From contig OY282375.1 of the NCBI GenBank assembly GCA_958295825.1, forward strand, positions 3,147,489 to 3,211,488: a stretch of DNA of 64,000 bases, in the 5' to 3' direction. Made by a program: the position numbers and the translations under genes. Positions 54,900-63,445 of the stretch are shown here, piece after piece (positions within the stretch are counted from its first letter, which is position 1; every line of letters begins with the position of its first letter). This DNA comes from an uncultured Candidatus Entotheonella sp. (GTDB lineage: Bacteria; Tectomicrobia; Entotheonellia; Entotheonellales; Entotheonellaceae). Under the pieces are notes generated by a model. It had not been told where the DNA came from. It was given only the letters and a program-made list of their open reading frames with translations, and did no database searches.

Positions 54900-54927
54900 C
54901 AATTGAGACCAATCGCAAGGAGACGTA

Positions 54928-56412
54928 GTGGGTAAGCCGACCGGATTCATGGAATATCAACGCGAATTGCCTGTGGACCGCTCGCCGCGCGAACGGGTCA
55001 AGGATTGGCAGGAATTCCACGAGCACTTCCCGATCGCGAAGCTGCAGGACCAAGCCAGTCGCTGCATGGATTGCGGCATTCCGTTCTGCCACACCGGCAC
55101 CCTGATCAGCGGCATGGCGTCGGGGTGTCCGATCAACAATCTGATTCCGGAATGGAACGACCTGGCTTACCGCGGCCTGTGGCGGGAGGCGCTGGAACGT
55201 CTTCACAAGACGAACAATTTCCCGGAGTTCACGGGCCGCGTCTGCCCGGCACCCTGCGAGGGCTCCTGTGTGCTGGGTATCACCGATCCGCCGGTAACTA
55301 TTAAGAACATCGAGTGCCAGATCATCGACAAGGGCTTTGAGGAAGGCTGGGTGACGCCGCAGCCGCCGGAGAAACGCACCGGCAAACGGGTCGCGGTGGT
55401 CGGCTCGGGACCCTCGGGGCTGTCGTGCGCTGTGCAATTGAACCGTGCCGGGCACTTGGTCACCGTGTACGAACGCGCCGACCGCATTGGCGGGCTGCTG
55501 ATGTACGGCATCCCGAACATGAAGCTCGACAAGAACATCGTGCAGCGCCGCGTTGACCTGATGGCCCAGGAGGGCATTACGTTCGTCACCAACACCGCTG
55601 TCGGCGTCGATATCCCGGCGACGGCCATCCTTCAGGAGTCGGATGCCATGGTGCTGTGCTGCGGCGCGACAAAGCCGCGCGACCTGCCGATACCGGGCCA
55701 CGACCTGAAGGGCATCCACTTCGCCATGGAATTCCTGCACGCCAACACCAAGAGCCTGCTCGATTCCGACCATGCCGATCAAAACTACATATCGGCCCGC
55801 GACAAGCACGTCATCGTCATCGGCGGCGGCGATACCGGCACGGACTGCGTTGGCACCTCGCTGCGGCACCAGTGCATGAGCTTGGAGCAGTTCGAAATCC
55901 TGTCACGCCCCCCAGACGGACGCCCGTCGAACAACCCGTGGCCGGAATGGCCCCGCGTTTACCGGGTAGATTACGGACAGGAAGAGGCCGCGGCGCGTTT
56001 CGGCAATGACCCGCGCACGTTCGACATCATGACGGAGAAATTCGTCGGCGATGCGGACGGCAACGTCAAGGAGTTGCACACCGCGCAGGTCACCTGGGGC
56101 ACCGATGCCAACGGTCGCTTCGGTCCGCAGAAGGTTCCTGGCACCGAGAAAGTCTGGCCGGCGGAGCTCGTGTTGCTGGCCTTGGGCTTTCTGGGGCCCG
56201 AGGATAAGATCATTGAGGATCTCGAACTCGAACGCGACGAACGCTCGAACGTCAAGGCCGAATACGACAGGTATGCCACCAGCGTCGAGGGCGTTTTCAG
56301 CGCTGGCGACATGCGCCGCGGGCAAAGCCTGGTGGTATGGGCGTTCAACGAGGGGCGCGGCGCCGCCAGAGCGTGCGACGAATATCTGATGAAGACGACG
56401 AACTTGCCGTAA
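54928..56412 (+). CDS. gltD: glutamate synthase small subunit
   Basis: FAD/NADPH subunit that feeds electrons to GltB. The 494-residue protein has the N-terminal cysteine motifs for two 4Fe-4S clusters ([25 protein letters not shown] and [12 protein letters not shown]). Then come the FAD-binding [22 protein letters not shown] and NADPH-binding [19 protein letters not shown], and the terminal [18 protein letters not shown]. The start is GTG at 54928 with AAGGAGA upstream. It follows gltB with a gap that holds a small ORF and a hairpin. Confidence 0.97.
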   Translation: MGKPTGFMEYQRELPVDRSPRERVKDWQEFHEHFPIAKLQDQASRCMDCGIPFCHTGTLISGMASGCPINNLIPEWNDLAYRGLWREALERLHKTNNFPEFTGRVCPAPCEGSCVLGITDPPVTIKNIECQIIDKGFEEGWVTPQPPEKRTGKRVAVVGSGPSGLSCAVQLNRAGHLVTVYERADRIGGLLMYGIPNMKLDKNIVQRRVDLMAQEGITFVTNTAVGVDIPATAILQESDAMVLCCGATKPRDLPIPGHDLKGIHFAMEFLHANTKSLLDSDHADQNYISARDKHVIVIGGGDTGTDCVGTSLRHQCMSLEQFEILSRPPDGRPSNNPWPEWPRVYRVDYGQEEAAARFGNDPRTFDIMTEKFVGDADGNVKELHTAQVTWGTDANGRFGPQKVPGTEKVWPAELVLLALGFLGPEDKIIEDLELERDERSNVKAEYDRYATSVEGVFSAGDMRRGQSLVVWAFNEGRGAARACDEYLMKTTNLP

Positions 56413-56443
56413 GTGCAAAACCGCTCACCAAGGAAGGGGAACG

Positions 56444-57538
56444 ATGCGCAGGGCCAAGATTCTAGCCACAGGCATGTATGTGCCGGACGACGTGGTTACC
56501 AACGACCTCCTCGCTCAGGTCATGGACACCAGCGATGAATGGATCACCCAGCGCAGCGGCATTAAGGAGCGCCGGGTCATCCCCGATACGTACCGGATGC
56601 TGACGCAATTGGCCGCCGCTCCTGACAAGGAGGCGTACCTGCAAACCCTCTACGACACCGGCATCGACGGCAGAATCGGCGCCCAAATGTCCACCGCGGA
56701 CCTGGCGTTCAATGCCACCCAGGTCGCCCTGCGGCAGGCCAACATGAAGCCCCAGGACCTCGACCTGATCATCCAAACCAGTGTGATGTCGGATTACGTC
56801 TTTCCCGGCAGTGCCTGTGTGCTGGCTGACAAGCTGGGCCTCACCTCGACGCCGACGTTCAGCCTCAACCAAGGCTGTGCCGGGTTTGTCTATGCGTTGT
56901 CTATGGCGGACCAGTACGTCAAGACCGGCATGTATGACACGGTGCTCGTGCTGGGCGCCGAGGTTCTGTCGTCGCTTTTCGAGTACAGCGACCGCGGCCG
57001 CGACATGTCGGTGCTGTTTGCCGACGGTGCCGGGGCGGCGATCGTGGTGCCGGCCGAGGACGACGAGCCCAGCGGCCTGCTGTCGCACCATCTGCACACC
57101 GACGGCACACTGCTCGACAAGCTGTATGCCGACACCTTCGGCAGCTCGACGTTCCCGCCCGCGGCCAAGGCCCGCATCGATACCGACCGCGCCCGACCGC
57201 GCATGGCGGGGCGGGTTGTATTCGCGCAGGCCGTGCGGCGTTTCCGCGAGGTCATCCGCGAATGCCTGGAAGCCAACAAGATGCAGCTCGATGAGGTTGA
57301 TCATTTCCTGTTTCACCAAGCCAACCAGCGCATCATCGATGCCATCGCCGATAGCCTCGGCATTCCCTCCGAAAAGGCCTATACCAACATCCGCAAGTAC
57401 GGCAACACCTCGGCTGCTTCCGTGCCGATTCTGCTCCACGAAACCCTGCAGGAGGGCCGCATCCAGCGTGGCGACTTGTGCCTGCTGGCCGCCTTTGGAA
57501 CCGGTTTCAACTGGGGTGCGTCGCTCCTGCACTGGTAG
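56444..57538 (+). CDS. 3-oxoacyl-ACP synthase III (FabH)-like ketosynthase
   Basis: 364 residues with the FabH catalytic triad: C145 in SLNQGCAGFVYAL, H291 in LFHQANQRI and N321 in KYGNTSAASVPILL. The N-terminus VVTNDLLAQVMDTSDEWITQRSGIKERR is typical. It is about 45 residues longer than E. coli FabH (317), with insertions near TQLAAAPDKEAYLQTLYDTG and around HLHTDGTLLDKLYADTFGS, and the Cys-His spacing is 14 residues larger. So it may use a special starter or be a beta-ketoacyl-CoA type condensing enzyme rather than the housekeeping FabH. No other fatty-acid gene is near. It follows gltD by 31 bases. Confidence 0.88.
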   Translation: MRRAKILATGMYVPDDVVTNDLLAQVMDTSDEWITQRSGIKERRVIPDTYRMLTQLAAAPDKEAYLQTLYDTGIDGRIGAQMSTADLAFNATQVALRQANMKPQDLDLIIQTSVMSDYVFPGSACVLADKLGLTSTPTFSLNQGCAGFVYALSMADQYVKTGMYDTVLVLGAEVLSSLFEYSDRGRDMSVLFADGAGAAIVVPAEDDEPSGLLSHHLHTDGTLLDKLYADTFGSSTFPPAAKARIDTDRARPRMAGRVVFAQAVRRFREVIRECLEANKMQLDEVDHFLFHQANQRIIDAIADSLGIPSEKAYTNIRKYGNTSAASVPILLHETLQEGRIQRGDLCLLAAFGTGFNWGASLLHW

Positions 57539-57632
57539 AAATGCCATAATTCGGGATGCGTAGACCGCGCTGGCGGGTTATTCTCGGTATGCATCGCTGA
57601 CACTCGTGACTGCATTCAGGGAGGCCCCACCC

Positions 57633-60005
57633 ATGCCGACTGAGCACCCCGTGTACCCTGTTTTGCCCCTCAAAAGCACCGTCCTGTTTCCCCACATTCT
57701 GCTGCCTGTTGCGGTCGGTCGGCCGATGTCGGTGGCCGCTGCCGAAGCCATCTTAGCCTCGGAAGACAAGCGCTTGGTGGCTGCCGTGCAACGTGATCCG
57801 CAGACTCAAGCACCCGAGCTCGCGGACCTTTATCCCACCGCAACCCTGGCAGTCGTCAAGCGTGTCATCCAGCGTCACGAAAACGTTCTGCAACTCGTTC
57901 TGCAAGGCGTTGAACGCGTCGAACTGCTGCACGACGTCGAATCCAGCCCCTACATGCGCGTTGCGGTGCGTCCGCTGGCTGAGCCCGATGACAATTCCGC
58001 CGAGGTGACCGCCCTGTTTCGCAATATCCAGGAACTGGTGCGCCAGGCGGTCCAGTACCTGGAGACGATCCCCGAGGACATGGCGAACCTGCTTATCAAC
58101 ACGGTGGAGCCCGTCAAGCTGGCCTACCTGATCGCCACCGTGCTCAACATTGACACCCAGCAGGAAATCGAGTTGTTGATGGCGGATAACCTGCGCCCCC
58201 TGCTAGAGCAGATTGCGGAACACCTGTCCCGCGAGGTGCAAATCCTCAGCCTGCGCCGCAAGATCGCCGGCGAGACGCAAGTGGAACTCGACAAGGCCCA
58301 GCGGGAGTACGTGTTGCGGCAGCAACTCAGGCAAATCAAGAAGGAACTCGGCGAGGATGAGGATCAGGACGACGTGGACGTGTTGCGTGAGCGCTTGGCG
58401 GGAACGGAACTGCCCGGCGAGGTGCGCAAGGAACTGGAGCGCGAGGTGTCGCGGTTGCAGCGATTGACGCCGATGGCACCGGATCACCAGTTGCTGCGCA
58501 GCTATCTCGAGTTTGCCCTGGAATTGCCGTGGACCACGGCGACCGTTGATCAACTCGACCTGAAACGCGCCCAGAACATTTTGAACGAAGACCACTTCGG
58601 ACTGGACGACATCAAAGACCGCATCATCGAGCACTTGGCCGTGATGCAGCTCAAACCGGAATCTCCCAGCCCGATTTTGTGCTTCGTGGGGCCGCCGGGT
58701 GTCGGCAAAACCAGTCTCGGACACTCCATTGCGCGGGCGCTGGGGCGGCGCTTCGAGCGGTTTTCCCTCGGCGGCGTTCACGACGAAGCCGAGTTGCGGG
58801 GGCATCGTCGCACCTACATCGGCTCGCTGCCAGGTCGCATTCTGCAGGCCATCCGGCGCTCGGAGGTGCGCAACCCGGTCCTGATGCTCGATGAAGTCGA
58901 CAAGCTCGGGCGGGATTTTCGCGGCGACCCGGCGGCAGCCCTACTGGAGATTCTTGACCCAGCCCAGAACCACACCTTCCGGGATCACTACCTCGACCTG
59001 CCGTTCGATCTGTCGAACGTTTTTTTCATCTGTACGGCAAACACCCTCGAAACGATACCCGCGCCGCTCGTCGACCGCCTGGAAATCATGACGCTGGCGG
59101 GCTACAGCGCCGAGGAAAAGCTGGAAATCGCCTGGCGCTATCTCCTGCCGCGGCAGGTGGATCGGAACGGCCTGGCGGCAGAGCAACTGCCGTTGAGCGA
59201 GACGGCCCTCCGGTCCATCATCAACCATTACACGCACGAGGCCGGGGTGCGCCAACTCGAGCGCATGATCGGCCAAGTGGCGCGCAAAATCGCCCGCCAA
59301 GTGGCCATGCAGGAGACGCTGCGCGAAAGACTGGAGGCGGACGATCTGGATGACCTGCTGGGGCCGGAGACGCACCTGCTGGAGGAAGCGCGCCAGAACT
59401 TGGCGCCCGGTGTCGCGGCCGGCTTGGCGGTTACCCCGGCGGGAGGCGATGTGCTTTACATCGAGGCGCAGTTGCTCCCAGGTGGTAAAGGGCTGGCGCT
59501 GACCGGACAGCTCGGCGAGGTGATGCGCGAATCGGCAGAGATCGCCCGCGACCTCCTGTGGGCCGCTACCGGGCGTCTGGACATCCCAGTCAAGACCTTT
59601 GAAAACAATGGCATGCACGTGCACGTGCCCGCTGGCGCCATCCCCAAGGACGGTCCTTCCGCGGGCATCGCAGTGGCCGCCGCCCTGACGTCGCTGCTGA
59701 CCCATACACCCGTGCGTTCGGACACTGCCATGACCGGCGAAATCACCCTCGCCGGCCTGGTGCTGCCCGTCGGCGGGGTGAAGGAAAAGGTCCTGGCGGC
59801 GCGCCGTGCCGGTTTTTTGCGGGTCATCCTGCCCAAGGCCAATGCCAAGGATCTGCGCAAGCTCCCCGACGCGGTGCGCGAGGAAATGGATTTCCTTCTG
59901 GCCGAGCAATTCGACGACGTCATTCGCAACGCCATCCCCGACTTGGAGTTGGCGGAGCTCTCCAAAGACTTGCCGGCATGGATGTCGGAACAGGCAGGCG
60001 GATGA
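57633..60005 (+). CDS. lon: ATP-dependent protease Lon
   Basis: Homohexameric cytoplasmic protease that degrades damaged and regulatory proteins. The 790-residue chain has the N-domain (VYPVLPLKSTVLFPHILLPV), AAA+ module with Walker A GPPGVGKTSLG (about 352) and Walker B PVLMLDEVDKLG, and a C-terminal protease domain with catalytic Ser S676 in PKDGPSAGIA and Lys K719 in GGVKEKVLAA; the 43-residue Ser-Lys spacing equals that of E. coli Lon. I use the ATG at 57633 with AGGGAGG upstream. It is followed by a small retropepsin-like gene. Confidence 0.96.
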   Translation: MPTEHPVYPVLPLKSTVLFPHILLPVAVGRPMSVAAAEAILASEDKRLVAAVQRDPQTQAPELADLYPTATLAVVKRVIQRHENVLQLVLQGVERVELLHDVESSPYMRVAVRPLAEPDDNSAEVTALFRNIQELVRQAVQYLETIPEDMANLLINTVEPVKLAYLIATVLNIDTQQEIELLMADNLRPLLEQIAEHLSREVQILSLRRKIAGETQVELDKAQREYVLRQQLRQIKKELGEDEDQDDVDVLRERLAGTELPGEVRKELEREVSRLQRLTPMAPDHQLLRSYLEFALELPWTTATVDQLDLKRAQNILNEDHFGLDDIKDRIIEHLAVMQLKPESPSPILCFVGPPGVGKTSLGHSIARALGRRFERFSLGGVHDEAELRGHRRTYIGSLPGRILQAIRRSEVRNPVLMLDEVDKLGRDFRGDPAAALLEILDPAQNHTFRDHYLDLPFDLSNVFFICTANTLETIPAPLVDRLEIMTLAGYSAEEKLEIAWRYLLPRQVDRNGLAAEQLPLSETALRSIINHYTHEAGVRQLERMIGQVARKIARQVAMQETLRERLEADDLDDLLGPETHLLEEARQNLAPGVAAGLAVTPAGGDVLYIEAQLLPGGKGLALTGQLGEVMRESAEIARDLLWAATGRLDIPVKTFENNGMHVHVPAGAIPKDGPSAGIAVAAALTSLLTHTPVRSDTAMTGEITLAGLVLPVGGVKEKVLAARRAGFLRVILPKANAKDLRKLPDAVREEMDFLLAEQFDDVIRNAIPDLELAELSKDLPAWMSEQAGG

Positions 60006-60063
60006 CGAGCTTCTGCTCAGACCCGTCGATTCGCTTGCCGCGCGGAATGCAAAGGAGAAAGGG

Positions 60064-60498
60064 GTGGGATTGGTACGGGCCACAATTGAGCTCGCAAATG
60101 CAAAATATCCGATGGTCAAGCCGATGACGGTCGATTCCTTGGCGGACACCGGGGCGTTGCTGCTCTGCGTCCCGGAACATGTCGCGGTCCAACTCGGATT
60201 GGAGGAGCTGGAAAAACGCGAAGTGACGGCTGCCGACGGGGCGACGCATCTGGCGCCGTACGTGGGGCCTGTCCTGGTGAGGTTCGAAAATCGACAATGC
60301 CTGACCGGCGCCCTGGTACTCGGCGGCGAGGTACTCCTGGGGGCGGTCCCGATGGAGGATATGGACGTGCTGGTGTCGCCGGCGACGCGGTCACTCATCG
60401 TGAATCCCGAAAGTCCCAATTTTGCCAGGGCTATCGTGAAGGCAGTAGCCCCTGCCCTCCTTTCCAAACGCCTTCCCCCTCACCGCTTCACCACGTAA
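60064..60498 (+). CDS. retropepsin-like (clan AA) aspartic protease-type protein
   Basis: 144 residues beginning at GTG 60064 with AAGGAGAAAG upstream. The motif DSLADTGALLLCVPEHVA corresponds to the D(T/S)G active site of single-lobe, retropepsin-like bacterial proteases, followed by the Ala/Gly-rich psi-loop GALVLGGEVLLGAVPMEDMD and DVLVSPATRSL. Proteins of this type act as homodimers. They often sit next to toxin-antitoxin or unrelated genes and their substrates are unknown. It lies 58 bases after lon. Its last 19 bases overlap the end of the convergent acyl-CoA ligase gene. Confidence 0.75.
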   Translation: MGLVRATIELANAKYPMVKPMTVDSLADTGALLLCVPEHVAVQLGLEELEKREVTAADGATHLAPYVGPVLVRFENRQCLTGALVLGGEVLLGAVPMEDMDVLVSPATRSLIVNPESPNFARAIVKAVAPALLSKRLPPHRFTT

Positions 60499-62114
60499 CC
60501 CGCGGCCTCGCGGTCCCAGGTTGCCGGGGTGACGCCCGCCTCTCGCAGAACGTGCTTGCGCAGTTTTTCCGTAGGTGTCTTGGGCATGTCGCTGATAAAC
60601 TCCACGTACCGTGGCACCGCGAAGTAGGGCATGCGTTCCTGGCAGTAATCGAGCAGTTCTTCCGGCTGGAGCTGCATGCCGGGGCGCAGAAGCACGCAGG
60701 CCTTCACCTCATCCTCGCCGCCGGCAATGCTGGACTTGACCGCCACGGCGGCAGACTCGGCGACGGCGGGATGATCGTTCAGAACCTGCTCGATCTCGTA
60801 AGATGAAATGTTCTCGCCCCGCCGACGAATGCAATCCTTCATGCGATCAATGAAGTAGAAATATCCTTCCGCGTCGCGCCTTCCGGCGTCCCCTGTGTGG
60901 AACCAGAAATTACGCCAAGCCTCCACCGTTTTTTCCGGCATGGCGTGGTAGCCGGCCATGAACGCCCACGGTTCCTTGGGTCGCACGACCATCTCGCCCA
61001 CCGTATCGGGCGGCAACTCCTCATCCGTATCGGGGTCGACGATGGCCATCTCGAACCACTCGTCCAGCACCTTGCCGCAAGAATTGGCCCGCAGCCCCTC
61101 GTCGTAGGGCATGTAGGTCGGGATGTTCACCTCGGTCATGCCGTAGACCTCCAACAGTTTGGTGTTGAAGCGTTGTTGGAACGCTTCCCCCCATTCCGGG
61201 GCGATCGGCACAGCGACGACGACGCGCAGGCGGTGGTCGCGGTCCTCGGCACGAGCGGGTTGCCGGTAGATGAACTCGGTCATCACGCCGAGGGTGTTGG
61301 TGACGGTCGCCCCGTAGCGACGCACGTCGTCGAGCCAGCGGCTGGCGCTGAATGAACGCGCCAGAACGAGCCGGCAGCCGACGATCAGGGTACTGTACAC
61401 CTGCATGAGCAGGGCGTTGGCGTGAAACAACGGCATGCAGCAGTAATACACGTCGTCCGGGGTGAGGTGAATGGCCTTGATCTTGGCGTGCCCGTAAAGG
61501 TAGAGGTGGGCGTGGGGCATCAGCACGCCTTTGGACGGGCCGGTCGTGCCGGAGGTATACATGATGGCGCCGGTGTCGTGGTAGGCAACGGGAACGCTCA
61601 CGGGGGTGGCCGGGGCGTTGAGTAGTGTATCGAAGGAAACCGCGCGGAGCCGCGAGAAGGTCGGCAGGTCGGTTTCCGAACCTTCGGCGTTCTTGACGAC
61701 AACGGTTTCGAGATGTGGCAGGCGGTCCTCGCTGGCTTGCAGCATGGGCACGAATTCGCGGCCGATGATCATCACGCGGGCCCTGCCGTTGATGGCGGCG
61801 TTGTTGATCACGTGTTCGAGGAAGCCGCCCTTGTAGGCGGTGTTGATCGGCACCATGACGGCGCCCAAGCGATTGATGCCGAACCAGGCGTCGAGGAAGG
61901 CGATGCTGTTGGGCATCATCAGCAAAACCCGCTCATCGCGCTGCACGCCCATGGCCGCCAAGGCGTTGGCCAACCGGTTGGCCCGTGCGTCCATGTCGCC
62001 GAAAGTAAGGGGCGGGTCGTCCTGGAACTGCACAAACGGTTTGTCGCGCAAGGCCGCCCCTTGCTTGGCCAGAATCGCGCCTAGCACCCAGCCGGTTTTG
62101 TCAACCGCCCCCAT
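60480..62114 (-). CDS. acyl-CoA ligase (AMP-dependent synthetase family, CaiC-like)
   Basis: ATP-dependent ligase that activates a carboxylic acid as acyl-AMP and then acyl-CoA. The 544-residue protein has the P-loop-like IMYTSGTTGPSKGVLMPHA, the A5 motif LLEVYGMTEVNIPTYMPYDE, the A8 region WFHTGDAGRRDAEGYFYFID followed by RMKDCIRRRGENISSYEIEQ, and the catalytic-Lys region KTPTEKLRKHVLRE. It resembles carnitine/crotonobetaine-CoA ligase types. Substrate may be aromatic or a medium-chain acid, but sequence alone does not decide. It is divergent from hisC. Confidence 0.88.
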   Translation of the reverse strand: MGAVDKTGWVLGAILAKQGAALRDKPFVQFQDDPPLTFGDMDARANRLANALAAMGVQRDERVLLMMPNSIAFLDAWFGINRLGAVMVPINTAYKGGFLEHVINNAAINGRARVMIIGREFVPMLQASEDRLPHLETVVVKNAEGSETDLPTFSRLRAVSFDTLLNAPATPVSVPVAYHDTGAIMYTSGTTGPSKGVLMPHAHLYLYGHAKIKAIHLTPDDVYYCCMPLFHANALLMQVYSTLIVGCRLVLARSFSASRWLDDVRRYGATVTNTLGVMTEFIYRQPARAEDRDHRLRVVVAVPIAPEWGEAFQQRFNTKLLEVYGMTEVNIPTYMPYDEGLRANSCGKVLDEWFEMAIVDPDTDEELPPDTVGEMVVRPKEPWAFMAGYHAMPEKTVEAWRNFWFHTGDAGRRDAEGYFYFIDRMKDCIRRRGENISSYEIEQVLNDHPAVAESAAVAVKSSIAGGEDEVKACVLLRPGMQLQPEELLDYCQERMPYFAVPRYVEFISDMPKTPTEKLRKHVLREAGVTPATWDREAAGYVVKR

Positions 62115-62217
62115 TTCCTTTTTTCCTCCCCCGTTTGAGTCCTCACGCCCGCGGACGCCATCGTGTAATGAAAAGCAAGCGATGGCGCCACGCGACGGGC
62201 ATATTGATCCAGTAGTC

Positions 62218-62226
62218 TGCTATAAT
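62218..62226 (+). promoter_or_regulatory. extended -10 promoter of hisC
   Basis: TGC directly followed by perfect TATAAT (62221-62226) is an extended -10 element, about 78 bases before the hisC ATG. The base pairs upstream give no good -35, as is typical for extended -10 promoters. Confidence 0.5.
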
Positions 62227-62304
62227 ACCGCGCTCTTAACAGCAAGAAAAATCACGCTGCAGCGCAGGCGGCGCGGGACGGTTTCTGTAGAAGAGGACAG
62301 ACAG

Positions 62305-63363
62305 ATGCACATAGACTCGGTGCTCGGGCGGGTACGCGGCTGCATTCGGACGATGCACAGGTACGTTATGGGCAAGCAGCCCGCGGAAGGGCGATACGTC
62401 AAGCTGAACACCAACGAAAATCCGTATCCACCGTCACCCGCCGTGCTCGAGGCATTGCGGCAGGCGGTCAACGGGGACCTGCGGCTTTACAGCGATCCGC
62501 TGGCCACGCCATTGCGGGAGGAAGCCGCCCGACACTACGGCTGCGCGCCCGACGAAGTCATCGTCGGCAACGGTTCCGACGACGTGCTGACGATGATTTT
62601 CCGCACCTTCCTGGACGCTGGAGACATCCTGGTCACGCCGGCGCCGAGTTATTCGCTGTACCAGGTGCTCGGCGCTTTGCAGGACGCCGATTACCGGGAA
62701 ATTCTCATGGGTCCCGATTACACCCTGCCGGAGGGACTCGACACCTGCGGCGCCAAGCTGGTGTTCATCGTCAATCCCAACGCTCCCACCGGCGTGCTGC
62801 ATCCGGCCGGCGCGCTGCGCGACTTCCTGGCCCGCAGCGACAGTATGGTGGTGTTGGACGAAGCCTATGCCGATTTTGCCGGTGAGAGCGCCATCGACCT
62901 GTTGCTCGAGTTTCCCAACTTGATCGTGGTGCGAACGTTTTCCAAATCATACGCGCTGGCGGGCATGCGCCTGGGGCTGGGTTTTGCGCGGCGGGAAGTC
63001 ATTGCGCAGATGATGAAGGTGAAGGACCCGTACAACCTCGACCGGCTGGCGATTGTGGCCGGTTGCGCGGCGCTGCAGGATCAGGCGTGGCTGCGAGAGA
63101 CGACAGGCCGCATCATCCGCACCCGCACTAATGTACTGGAGAAATTGACGGCTATGGGGCTGCACGTGCCGCCTTCACGGAGCAACTTCGTGTTTCCGCG
63201 CATCCCGGACGGACGCGCCGCCGAGGTCTATCAAGCCCTCGAAGCGCGTCGCATCCTGGTGCGCTACTTCCCCGCTCCGCTGGTCGCCGATTCCTTGCGC
63301 GTGACGGTGGGAACCGACGACGACATGGCCACTTTCGTCGAGGCGCTAGGCACCCTGCTGTAG
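62305..63363 (+). CDS. hisC: histidinol-phosphate aminotransferase
   Basis: PLP class I/II aminotransferase converting imidazole-acetol phosphate and glutamate to histidinol phosphate. Of 352 residues, the start region contains KLNTNENPYPPSPAVLEALR, with VGNGSDDVLTMIFRTFLDAG, FIVNPNAPTG, the LDEAYADFAG loop and the PLP lysine K214 in RTFSKSYALAGMRLG. I choose ATG 62305 (AGAGGACAG upstream); the open frame extends about 155 codons further over the ligase promoter region and is meaningless there. Isolated from other his genes. A paralogue acting on aromatic oxoacids cannot be excluded. Confidence 0.93.
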   Translation: MHIDSVLGRVRGCIRTMHRYVMGKQPAEGRYVKLNTNENPYPPSPAVLEALRQAVNGDLRLYSDPLATPLREEAARHYGCAPDEVIVGNGSDDVLTMIFRTFLDAGDILVTPAPSYSLYQVLGALQDADYREILMGPDYTLPEGLDTCGAKLVFIVNPNAPTGVLHPAGALRDFLARSDSMVVLDEAYADFAGESAIDLLLEFPNLIVVRTFSKSYALAGMRLGLGFARREVIAQMMKVKDPYNLDRLAIVAGCAALQDQAWLRETTGRIIRTRTNVLEKLTAMGLHVPPSRSNFVFPRIPDGRAAEVYQALEARRILVRYFPAPLVADSLRVTVGTDDDMATFVEALGTLL

Positions 63364-63381
63364 GAAGTGGGATAAACGAAG

Positions 63382-63429
63382 GCCACCGAAAGCTCGGTGG
63401 CGAGTGAACCACGCTGGCCTACTCGCCAC
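63382..63429. terminator. overlapping hairpins between convergent hisC and amt
   Basis: Two alternative stems share bases: GCCACCGA (63382-63389) / TCGGTGGC (63394-63401) with a four-base loop, and GTGGCGAGT (63397-63405) / ACTCGCCAC (63421-63429). They lie between convergent genes and are best read as a bidirectional terminator. Confidence 0.6.
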
Positions 63430-63445
63430 GAAACCAATTGCCCCT

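Noticed and set aside
61840-62304. N-terminal extension of hisC by about 155 codons
   Set aside because: It is antisense to the acyl-CoA ligase start and its promoter region; the family start fits ATG 62305.
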